Assembly (NCBI GenBank): GCA_029558635.1
Contig: JAKQEE010000052.1
Coordinates: 140,860 to 204,859 of the forward strand
DNA length: 64,000 nucleotides
Origin: Pseudomonadota bacterium
Lineage (GTDB): Bacteria; Pseudomonadota; Alphaproteobacteria; Micavibrionales; Micavibrionaceae
Direction: 5' to 3'
The notes beneath the pieces were generated by a model, which made no database searches, was not told where the DNA came from, and was given only the letters and a program-made list of their open reading frames with translations. Below, in pieces: positions 25,655 to 32,815 of the stretch (within the stretch, counting starts at the first letter, position 1; each line of letters starts with the position of its first letter). The position numbers and the translations under genes are program-made.

Positions 25655-26428
25655 ATGTCTTTGCAGTTGGTGCGTTATGTTTTGATGGCGGCAATGCGGG
25701 ATCGTATGGTCTGGGGCATTGTCGCCATTTCCGTTTTGGGGGTTTGTCTATCCGTTTTTTCCGGATCGGCGGCTGTTATCGAGCAGGACCAATTTGTTAT
25801 CACCTATCTGGCGGGCGGACTTCGTTTGCTGTCGTTGATCGGTCTGGCGTTGTTCGTTGTCTTTTATGTTCGCCGTTCCTACGATGCCCGCGATATCGAG
25901 TTTCTTTTAACCCGTCCCGTATCGCGCGGGCAGTTTGTGACTGCGCACGGTGTTGCATTTTCCCTTCTGGCTATTTTTACCGGTGTGTTTCTGGCTCTTA
26001 TTCTGGCCGGATTTTCATTCCAGTTTGGGTATAAAGACGGATTTCCTTTATGGGCTCTGGGTGTAACCTTCGAATATATTCTGGTTGTCAATGTTGCCTT
26101 TTTCTTTGCCATGGTTTTGAGCAGTCCGGTTACCGCAGGTCTGGCAACTCTTGGGTTTTATGTGCTTTCGCGCATGACGGGTGAATTGTTGTCTATTGCC
26201 CAGTCTCCGCAGATCGAGGGGGGTGGTCAGGCGTTTCTCGCTCTCTCCGTTGTTATGAAGGTCGTTTCAGTGATTATTCCGCGCTTTGATCTGATGGCCG
26301 AGACGTCGTGGTTGATTTATGGCGGCGTTGATTTCCACAACTGGATTTTTGTGATTGTGCAAGCGGTTGTTTTTCTGGCGCTTGTTCTTTCTGCTACCGC
26401 GATTGATCTCAAGAGGCGGCAATTTTAG
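25655..26428 (+). CDS. ABC-2 type permease (PilI-like by context)
   Basis: A 257-aa polytopic membrane protein with six hydrophobic segments, of the ABC-2 permease fold (ABC transporter lacking an in-chain ATPase). The signature region DARDIEFLLTRPVSRGQFV, following the second segment, is typical of NosY/ABC-2 permeases. ATG 25655 is preferred over ATG 25643 because GAGGAG sits directly upstream. Its ATPase is most likely the product of 18018-18773. Its position directly after the secretin and before a membrane TPR-like protein resembles the pilG-pilH-pilI set of Myxococcus; substrate unknown. Confidence 0.8.
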   Translation: MSLQLVRYVLMAAMRDRMVWGIVAISVLGVCLSVFSGSAAVIEQDQFVITYLAGGLRLLSLIGLALFVVFYVRRSYDARDIEFLLTRPVSRGQFVTAHGVAFSLLAIFTGVFLALILAGFSFQFGYKDGFPLWALGVTFEYILVVNVAFFFAMVLSSPVTAGLATLGFYVLSRMTGELLSIAQSPQIEGGGQAFLALSVVMKVVSVIIPRFDLMAETSWLIYGGVDFHNWIFVIVQAVVFLALVLSATAIDLKRRQF

Positions 26429-26436
26429 GAGAGGGT

Positions 26437-27165
26437 ATGTCCAAGAAATTTCAGGATTTTCCCCTTACCGTTTTTTTTACGTTGGCTTTGGCAGCGAACG
26501 TTCTGCTCTGGAATTCTTCTTCAAAAATGCAGCCGCGGTGGGCGAACGTGCCTCCACCACCTACGGCGGCGGGACTTTCGGCCAGCTTTCTTGGTGACCG
26601 TGAAATGGCCTATCGCACCAGTGCGGTGGCCCTGCAATCCTTCGGGAACGGTATGACAGAGGTGCAGGCACTCAAGGATTACAATTACGATTATCTTCGA
26701 AAATGGTTCTTTTTGGCAGACAAACTGAATCACAAGTCGGACTATGTTCCTTTTCTCGCAGCCTATTATTTCGGAGCAACCCAGAACCCGCAGCAGCTTT
26801 ATCCGGTGATCGACTATTTGCGAACGGTGGGGAAATATCCTGAAAAAAACAAGTGGTGGTGGCTGGGACAAGCTGTTTATCTAGCCCGTCACAAGCTGAA
26901 TGATCAGAAATTCGCGTTGCAACTGGCCGAGGAGTTGGCGGGTACTTATCATCTCGGTATGCCCGCATGGCCTTTGCAAATGAAGGCGATTATTGCGTCG
27001 GATATCGGCGATAAAGAGCTGGCTTACGGGATGATGGTCGAAATGCTGAAGTCCGGTGCCGATACAATGCCGCCTCAGGAAATCAACTTTATGCTCGATT
27101 ATATTTGTAATCATATCCTTACCCCTGTGCAAAAGGGTAAGGATGCGCTATGTCAAGGGCGATGA
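26437..27165 (+). CDS. membrane-anchored helical repeat protein of the pilus locus
   Basis: A 242-aa protein beginning with one membrane segment/uncleaved signal anchor (about 9-27), a Pro-rich hinge (NVPPPPTAAG), then an all-helical periplasmic domain with TPR-like spacing (about 45-240). It starts 8 bases after the permease stop with AGGAGAGGG upstream and ends inside the next gene (16-base overlap). Not recognisable by family. It sits between an ABC-2 permease and a regulator, so it may be the periplasmic accessory subunit of that transporter (PilG-like role inferred from order only). Confidence 0.65.
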   Translation: MSKKFQDFPLTVFFTLALAANVLLWNSSSKMQPRWANVPPPPTAAGLSASFLGDREMAYRTSAVALQSFGNGMTEVQALKDYNYDYLRKWFFLADKLNHKSDYVPFLAAYYFGATQNPQQLYPVIDYLRTVGKYPEKNKWWWLGQAVYLARHKLNDQKFALQLAEELAGTYHLGMPAWPLQMKAIIASDIGDKELAYGMMVEMLKSGADTMPPQEINFMLDYICNHILTPVQKGKDALCQGR

Positions 27166-28256
27166 GTGCAAATCTTCAATTTTCGTTCTCTCTCTACGAG
27201 ATTTTCACCCTGATTGGATTGATCCAGTCGGTGGCGGTGCTTGTTTATATTGTCTTTCGTTCCGGTCATGTGCGTCATGTGGTTGTCCCCTTGTTGTGCT
27301 TTCTGGTTTTGGGAAGCGGATTTCTCCTTGATTTCGGTGTCGAGCGCATCGGCCGACATTTCGGTTTCTATCCGGTGCTCCAGCACGGGGTGTGGTTGGC
27401 TTTCCCCGCATTTTCAGTTCTTTTGATCGCCCAGATTGCCGATCTGGGTGGGTTTCCCCGCCCGATTTATTGGGGGGCTTTGCCTGTGCCTGTTATTGCG
27501 GTTTTCTCGGGCTGGGTGTTGGGGGCCTATATTGGCGATAGTGGAGCGTGTCATGTCTGGTCCATTTGCCAGTTCGATTTGCGTCTGCAAGTTATCGGCG
27601 TGTTTGGTATTCTGGCCGGACTTTTGAGCTTTCTGGTATTGTGGATCGGGCGTCGGGCGTTCGAGGGGTTGCGGACCGACAAGGAATCTAAAGGGGAGCG
27701 GTACTGGCTTATTATTTCCTTTGTTATCATTAATTTGCTGCTCATTTTTGCTTCATTGCTTTATCTTTCGTCCAAAATCGATTCACCCAATTATCTTTTG
27801 TTAAGAAATGTTCTGGGGGTGGGGGCCGTTTATCTAGCTTCGACCAGTTTGTTTCGTATTTATCCTCCGTCCATCAAACTTGAGAAAAAAGAGTCGGTTG
27901 AAATTTTATCCAATGAAGATAGGGGGTTGCTGGAGAAACTTAAGAAGCTTTTGGAGATGGATAAGGTTTATCAGGAGCCAAATTTTTCCCGTACAGATCT
28001 CTCCCGCGAATTGGGAACTTCGGAGGCGCGCGTTTCAAAAATCGTCAATAGCGGTTTTGGCAAAAGTCTTCCCCAGCTTATCAACGAACATCGTGTTCGC
28101 GATTCATTGCAGCTCTTGATACAAACAGAGGCCCAGATTTCCGTTATCGCTGAACAGGTTGGTTTCTCTTCCGTTCCGACGTTCAATCGCGTTTTCAAGG
28201 ATGTTATGGGGATGTCCCCTAGCGAATTTCGTCAAGAAAAGACTCAGGATTTGTAG
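27150..28256 (+). CDS. membrane-anchored AraC-family transcriptional regulator
   Basis: A 368-aa protein with seven hydrophobic segments in residues 12-235, no periplasmic sensor domain of recognisable type, and a C-terminal AraC/XylS DNA-binding domain (about 265-365). The two HTH units are seen at LSRELGTSEARVSKIVN and ISVIAEQVGFSSVPTFNRVFK, the latter the strongly conserved AraC signature. Such 7TM-HTH proteins sense membrane or periplasmic signals directly. It overlaps the preceding gene by 16 bases (AAGGA before the ATG) and is the last gene before the prepilin, whose transcription it may control. Confidence 0.88.
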   Translation: MSRAMSANLQFSFSLYEIFTLIGLIQSVAVLVYIVFRSGHVRHVVVPLLCFLVLGSGFLLDFGVERIGRHFGFYPVLQHGVWLAFPAFSVLLIAQIADLGGFPRPIYWGALPVPVIAVFSGWVLGAYIGDSGACHVWSICQFDLRLQVIGVFGILAGLLSFLVLWIGRRAFEGLRTDKESKGERYWLIISFVIINLLLIFASLLYLSSKIDSPNYLLLRNVLGVGAVYLASTSLFRIYPPSIKLEKKESVEILSNEDRGLLEKLKKLLEMDKVYQEPNFSRTDLSRELGTSEARVSKIVNSGFGKSLPQLINEHRVRDSLQLLIQTEAQISVIAEQVGFSSVPTFNRVFKDVMGMSPSEFRQEKTQDL

Positions 28257-28388
28257 GCTGCGCAGAAATTGCCGATGATTCGTAAAATAGTTTGTAAAAT
28301 TTGGGATTCAGTTTGTCATGTTGAGGAGCTTCACCCCGAAAAATTACGATTTTTTTAAGAGAATTTGCCCCATTCTGGTAGTTGCAGG

Positions 28389-28408
28389 ATAGCCATCCGG
28401 CTATTTTT
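28389..28408 (+). terminator. probable rho-independent terminator after the AraC-type regulator
   Basis: ATAGCC ATCC GGCTAT forms a 6-bp stem with a 4-base loop and runs into TTTT(T)G. It lies 133 bases after the regulator stop and 64 before the prepilin ATG, with TATACT (possible -10 of the prepilin gene) just downstream. It would separate the pilus assembly operon from a separately expressed pilin. Confidence 0.5.
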
Positions 28409-28471
28409 GTATATACTGTGGGGGCCTTCGTTTCGGGGGGCGATTCAACATTAATCCAGATGGAGTTTTCA

Positions 28472-29221
28472 ATGACACAATCTACATTGCAATCCCGCCA
28501 GTCCGAACAGGGTTTCACCCTTGTGGAATTGGCGATCGTGATGATTATTATCGGTCTTCTGATCGGTGGTATTCTTAAAGGACAAGAATTGATCGAGAAC
28601 AGCCGTGTTTCCGCTACAGTTGCCCAAGCCAAAGCTATCGAATCCGGTATTTCCGGTTTCCGTGATAAATATGCCGGTTTGCCAGGCGATATTGCCACCC
28701 CTAACACGCGTCTTCCAAACTGTGCTGCTGCTATCTGTAGCAATGCCGGGAACGGTGACGGCTTTATCCAAACTGCTACGGCCAACAACCCCGGTGCAGC
28801 CGGTGGTGAGAGCGACAACGCTTTCGTTCAATTGGGCGTTTCCGGCTTTATCGGCGGGATTGACCCTGCTGTTGCGGCTGTCGGGGCTGGTTCCCACCCG
28901 CAAATGCCGATTACCGGCGGGTTCTGGAATATCGGTTATAGCAACGGCGTTGTTGCTGCTACCGGTCAGATCGCCCAGTTGACTCTTGCCGGTCACTATA
29001 TCGTGAGCACTGCAGGCTCCGGTGCAGTAGGTGCTTCTACTGTTCTGAAACCTGTTCAGGCTGCCAACATCGACCGTAAGATCGACAACGGTAATGCCGT
29101 CTCCGGTACGGTTGTGGCCTTGGGTACGGCCGGTGGGGCCAACACGAACTGCGCGAACGCCGGTGCTTACAACGAGCAATTTGACACCGCTGTTTGCGGC
29201 GTTTACATCAAAGTTCAATAA
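28472..29221 (+). CDS. type IV prepilin (major pilin candidate)
   Basis: A 249-aa prepilin. ATG 28472 has GGAG 6 bases upstream. The 14-residue polar leader ends in Gly14, followed by the class III cleavage motif G|FTLVE with Glu at +5 and a hydrophobic helix (AIVMIIIGLLIGGIL). The mature part (about 235 residues) is Ala/Gly/Asn-rich with two Cys pairs (CAAAIC near 85-90; two near the C-terminus), consistent with a pilin C-terminal disulfide loop. Strong synonymous C-ending codon use differs from its neighbours and suggests high expression. It is followed by a strong terminator and is the only prepilin gene in the locus. Confidence 0.93.
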   Translation: MTQSTLQSRQSEQGFTLVELAIVMIIIGLLIGGILKGQELIENSRVSATVAQAKAIESGISGFRDKYAGLPGDIATPNTRLPNCAAAICSNAGNGDGFIQTATANNPGAAGGESDNAFVQLGVSGFIGGIDPAVAAVGAGSHPQMPITGGFWNIGYSNGVVAATGQIAQLTLAGHYIVSTAGSGAVGASTVLKPVQAANIDRKIDNGNAVSGTVVALGTAGGANTNCANAGAYNEQFDTAVCGVYIKVQ

Positions 29222-29239
29222 TCTATTGAGATTAAAAGG

Positions 29240-29268
29240 AAAACCCCGCTTGCGAGCGGGGTTTTTTT
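29240..29268 (+). terminator. rho-independent terminator after the prepilin gene
   Basis: AAAACCCCGCT TGCG AGCGGGG followed by seven Ts: a 7-bp GC stem, tetraloop and T-run, 19 bases after the prepilin stop. The flanking A-run extends the stem, as in strong terminators of highly expressed genes. Confidence 0.92.
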
Positions 29269-29318
29269 ATTGCTTGGATTGCAATTGTTATTATGTAAAT
29301 ATATATGGATGTTTTTAA

Positions 29319-30629
29319 ATGGGTGTGGTACAAAGACGTATGATTCAGAGTGAATGGCAAAGATTGAAGTTTGAAAAGGCGCTATATGTGCCTTTTTCCT
29401 CGCAGGGACCCGAAGGCGGGCCGGATGCGGGATATATCGTGCCGCGGCCCAACAGTCGGGGAAATCCACTCTACGATGAAAACCGTCATGGCCCCATTAA
29501 AGGGCGAGACGGGATTCACCATTACCAGTGTTTTTGTCCGGAATGCGGGCAGGCTCCACTTACTCTGGTCGATAAATTCAAGGCGGCCGGATCGGCAGAG
29601 CCTGATCCTTATTTCAGAACGGTGACCGGCCCTCATCAACTTTCCCATACCGCGGATTGTCCGTTACAAGTTTTGGAGCATGATGGTACGCCGTCTTCCG
29701 AGATTGATTGGTCCCGCTCTCCGACTTTGGCGCTTAATATCAGAAAAGCTGTTCTGGGCCGTGTGGATCGACGCAAGGTTGTTTCCGGCCTGACGCAAAC
29801 AGTTGTTCATTGGGACAGGGTTTCGAAAAAATATATTTATGACGAGCCTCTTCGAAATTGCGAGCGGTTCAGGGCCAAGAGTGTCAGTGATCTGGTGTTG
29901 GCAACCTCCATCATGCCGGAGTATCGCCTATCGGGTATGAAGTTGATTTATGAGGGGAGGGCAACGCCGTGGTCGCATGTCAATGTCGGCAAGCTTGCAG
30001 CCGGGCGCCATTATATCGAGGAAGGGAAATTCGATCCGCTTGATACGCTGATTCGGAATTTGGCCCATGATGTCCAGTATCCGGTTTTGCTTCATGTCTC
30101 GCTTTATCCTTCCCGCGGGAAAGAGATTGATGGGCGCTTGAGATTCTCCCTTGATGACGTTCAAATTTATGAGAAAAAAACTGGTGGCGATACGGTTCGT
30201 AAAGCGGATATTATTCCTCTGATCCATGTGCGTGATCCCGAGCTTTTTCAAAAATTCCGCGAGGGTGGAGAATTTACAATACTTGCAGTTCCACATACCA
30301 ACCGGAGTGGCGACGGGCGAAAAATTTTCCTGAATATTGATGTAAGGGATGCGTCGGTAGTTTCTGATTTGGGAGCAGACGGTTTTGCGAACAAACTCGG
30401 CAGTACGCCCAAGCGCGATCCACGGCCGAAAGTCGAGGAAACGCTTGTTGAGGAAAAACCGATCGAGCCGATTTCAAATGTGCGCCAAATGGGGCTGGAC
30501 GCCATGTTTGCCGATGCCGGAAGAGGCAATGCGACACCGGATTTGCGGGCTTCACGAAAGACACGATCTCTGAAATCTGTTTCCGTACCCGAAGAGCCTC
30601 CTGTTCAGGCCAAATTGTTGGGCTTCTAG
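29319..30629 (+). CDS. hypothetical protein with Cys/His cluster
   Basis: A 436-aa soluble protein I do not recognise. Near the N-terminus CFCPECG (about 69-75) followed by HTADCPL (about 108-114) could form a zinc knuckle. The middle (about 130-345) is a mixed alpha/beta region containing PVLLHVSLYPSRGKEIDG; the last 80 residues are low-complexity and basic. No signal peptide or membrane segment. It is isolated: a terminator lies upstream and 129 bases separate it from sucB. The start at 29319 lacks a clear ribosome site; ATG 29340 is an alternative. Confidence 0.7.
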   Translation: MGVVQRRMIQSEWQRLKFEKALYVPFSSQGPEGGPDAGYIVPRPNSRGNPLYDENRHGPIKGRDGIHHYQCFCPECGQAPLTLVDKFKAAGSAEPDPYFRTVTGPHQLSHTADCPLQVLEHDGTPSSEIDWSRSPTLALNIRKAVLGRVDRRKVVSGLTQTVVHWDRVSKKYIYDEPLRNCERFRAKSVSDLVLATSIMPEYRLSGMKLIYEGRATPWSHVNVGKLAAGRHYIEEGKFDPLDTLIRNLAHDVQYPVLLHVSLYPSRGKEIDGRLRFSLDDVQIYEKKTGGDTVRKADIIPLIHVRDPELFQKFREGGEFTILAVPHTNRSGDGRKIFLNIDVRDASVVSDLGADGFANKLGSTPKRDPRPKVEETLVEEKPIEPISNVRQMGLDAMFADAGRGNATPDLRASRKTRSLKSVSVPEEPPVQAKLLGF

Positions 30630-30758
30630 CCGGTTTTTTCATATATTCCTATATGTTATGGCGCGAATAAACTTTGCGCTCCCTCTTGATTTTTAGGCCT
30701 GAAAAGGGGATGTTTAGGGGATCGTTATTCACCTTGAAGATTCAGGATATTCAACGCC

Positions 30759-31946
30759 ATGACCCAAATTCTTGTGCCCACTTTGGGCGAATCTGTGACC
30801 GAAGCCACCGTATCCAAGTGGTTGAAGAAAGAAGGCGAGGCCGTTGCAGCCGACGAGCCGATTTGCGAACTGGAAACCGACAAGGTGACTCTAGAGGTCA
30901 ATGCTCCGGCAGCCGGTGTGATCGCCAAAATTTCCTTCGGCGAAGGATCGAATGTCGGTGTGGGAGCTGTGCTTGGTGAAATCTCTGCCGGAAGCGGGGC
31001 TGCTGCTGCGAAGGCTCCTGAAAAGGCCAATGATTCAAAAGCGCCTGCCGCTCCTGCTGCTCCGGCTGCCGAGAAGCTGGCTCCTGCCGTTCAGAAAATG
31101 GTGGGTGATAACAATCTCAATCCCGCTGCCATCGCTGGTACGGGCAAGGATGGTCGCGTGACCAAGGGCGATGTGATCGCGCATATGGAAGCTCCGAAGC
31201 CTCCTGCGGCTCCTGTGGCTCCTGTTCTGCCGCGCGCCATCGGTCCGCGTGAAGAGCGCGTGAAGATGACGCGTCTTCGTCAGAAAATTGCCGAGCGTTT
31301 GAAAGAAGCTCAAAACACGGCCGCGATGCTCACCACGTTCAACGAGATCGACATGAGCGCGGTCATCGAGATGCGCAATGCCTATAAAGACCAGTTCGAG
31401 AAGAAACACGGTGTCAAACTTGGTTTCATGTCGTTCTTTGTGAAAGCTGCCGTTTCCGCGCTTCGTGAAATTCCGGCGGTTAATGCCGAGATTAACGGCG
31501 ACGATATCATCTATAAAAACTACTATGACATTTCGGTGGCGGTCAGCACGCCGCAAGGTCTGGTTGTTCCGGTCGTCAAGGATTGCGATGTCAAATCCAT
31601 GGCGCAGATCGAAAAGGATATTGCAGGCCTCGGCGCTCGTGCCAAGGACGGCAAGATCACCGTTGACGAGATGACGGGCGGTACGTTCACCATCACCAAT
31701 GGCGGCGTGTTCGGGTCGTTGATGTCCACCCCGATCATCAACCCTCCGCAGGTGGCGATTTTGGGAATGCACAAGACCCAGATGCGCCCGATGGTGATGC
31801 CCAATGGCGAGATCAAGGCGCGGCCGATGATGTATGTGGCGTTGTCTTACGACCACCGGATTATCGATGGCCGCGAGGCTGTGACGTTCCTTGTCCGGAT
31901 CAAGGAGGCTCTGGAAGACCCGCAACGTCTGATTTTGGAAGTCTAA
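30759..31946 (+). CDS. sucB: dihydrolipoyllysine-residue succinyltransferase (E2 of 2-oxoglutarate dehydrogenase)
   Basis: A 395-aa E2 component transferring succinyl from lipoamide to CoA in the TCA cycle. It has one lipoyl domain (1-78) with the lipoylated Lys in ETDKVTLEV (Lys42), an Ala/Pro hinge, a peripheral subunit-binding domain (about 108-142), a second hinge, and the catalytic domain ending in SYDHRIIDG (His366). SucB rather than PDH E2 is indicated by the single lipoyl domain starting [14 protein letters not shown] and by KWLKKEGE. No sucA or lpd is adjacent, so the subunit genes are either split or lie elsewhere. Confidence 0.95.
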   Translation: MTQILVPTLGESVTEATVSKWLKKEGEAVAADEPICELETDKVTLEVNAPAAGVIAKISFGEGSNVGVGAVLGEISAGSGAAAAKAPEKANDSKAPAAPAAPAAEKLAPAVQKMVGDNNLNPAAIAGTGKDGRVTKGDVIAHMEAPKPPAAPVAPVLPRAIGPREERVKMTRLRQKIAERLKEAQNTAAMLTTFNEIDMSAVIEMRNAYKDQFEKKHGVKLGFMSFFVKAAVSALREIPAVNAEINGDDIIYKNYYDISVAVSTPQGLVVPVVKDCDVKSMAQIEKDIAGLGARAKDGKITVDEMTGGTFTITNGGVFGSLMSTPIINPPQVAILGMHKTQMRPMVMPNGEIKARPMMYVALSYDHRIIDGREAVTFLVRIKEALEDPQRLILEV

Positions 31947-32005
31947 TTCTTAAAGCCCTTAGAAAAAGCGGGACTTTTGGTGTGATGTTATGTATAGTTG
32001 CACCT

Positions 32006-32215
32006 ATGCAAATTACTCCCGTTACCACTCCGGTCTCCCAGACAGCTCATGAGCTGAATACGCGGCCTTTCCGCAAGGATGGGGGGCCGTCGATTGCGAG
32101 TTTTGCGGTTCATGCCAGTGGGGAGGTTGCTCCAGTAATTTATACCAAAGACGGGAAGAAAAATGCTGACCAACAACCTCCGGTCGGCTATAACACTTTC
32201 CATGCCATTGCCTGA
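32006..32215 (+). CDS. small hypothetical protein
   Basis: A possible 69-aa polar protein (MQITPVTTPVSQ...), no membrane segment, unrecognised. It overlaps the start of the GNAT gene by 14 bases, which would allow translational coupling, but its own ribosome site is weak. It occupies most of the 255 bases between sucB and the GNAT gene. Reality is uncertain; the frame could also be chance. Confidence 0.35.
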   Translation: MQITPVTTPVSQTAHELNTRPFRKDGGPSIASFAVHASGEVAPVIYTKDGKKNADQQPPVGYNTFHAIA

Positions 32216-32711
32216 CCCCCAAATCAGAATTATGACTGCGGAGGATATTCCTCTTCTCTCGGAATTCGCGCGTGGGCATGTGAATGAACCCGATTATTTC
32301 CAGACCAGTTTTGATGAGCAACGAGACGGCAAGCGCGCCGTCTTTATGGCGTTTGTGGATGGGGTCCTCGCGGGCTATGTCCACTATAACCGTCATCCCA
32401 AATATCAGCCGTTTCGCAGTTTAAATATTCCCGAGATTCAGGATTTGTATGTGGCGTCCGTCTTTCGCAGGCAAGGGATTGGCGAGGCTTTGGTGCGGGC
32501 GTGTGAAGCGCAAGCGCAGCGCGAGACATGTTCCGACATAGGTATTGGTGTTGGTGTGGGGAGCGAGTTTGGTGCGGCGCAGCGTCTTTATATGCGGCTT
32601 GGTTACTTGCCCGACGGGGCGGGGGTGGTGTTTGACCGTGACCCTGTTTCTGTGGGCGAAGTGCGGCCTGTCGACGACAGGCTTTGTTTAATGGTGGTGA
32701 AATCTTTATGA
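32202..32711 (+). CDS. GNAT-family N-acetyltransferase
   Basis: A 169-aa protein of the Gcn5-related fold. Motif A for acetyl-CoA pyrophosphate binding is visible as LYVASVFRRQGIGEALV (Q/R-x-x-G-x-G/A), preceded by the beta4 strand IPEIQDL and followed by the beta5/alpha4 element AAQRLYMRLGYLPDG. ATG 32202 is chosen (MPLPDPQIRIMTAEDIP) because the family begins at the I-R-x-M-x-x-x-D element. Substrate unknown. It precedes ppdK by 104 bases containing a structured leader. Confidence 0.85.
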   Translation: MPLPDPQIRIMTAEDIPLLSEFARGHVNEPDYFQTSFDEQRDGKRAVFMAFVDGVLAGYVHYNRHPKYQPFRSLNIPEIQDLYVASVFRRQGIGEALVRACEAQAQRETCSDIGIGVGVGSEFGAAQRLYMRLGYLPDGAGVVFDRDPVSVGEVRPVDDRLCLMVVKSL

Positions 32712-32747
32712 TGGAAGAACGCTTTTGGCGTGCTTTTGTTTTTCTGG

Positions 32748-32803
32748 GTCCCGTTCGTGCAAGCGTGTCTTGGTGATACGCGCCAACGGGACGGCGGTTT
32801 TTT
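32748..32803 (+). promoter_or_regulatory. structured, attenuator-like leader of ppdK
   Basis: Outer arms GTCCCGTT (32748-32755) and AACGGGAC (32785-32792) are perfectly complementary. Inside them GCGTGTC and GATACGC (32763-32769/32775-32781) pair with one G-U. An alternative hairpin CGCC/GGCG (32781-32784/32793-32796) directly precedes six Ts (32798-32803). The T-run ends 3 bases before the ppdK AGGAGG. The competing pairings resemble a terminator/antiterminator; alternatively it is simply the terminator of the GNAT gene. Confidence 0.5.
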
Positions 32804-32815
32804 CAGGAGGATATC

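Noticed and set aside
31035..31925. Minus-strand frame opposite sucB (296 codons)
   Set aside because: His/Arg-rich translation typical of an antisense frame of an Ala/Lys-rich gene; no homology signals.
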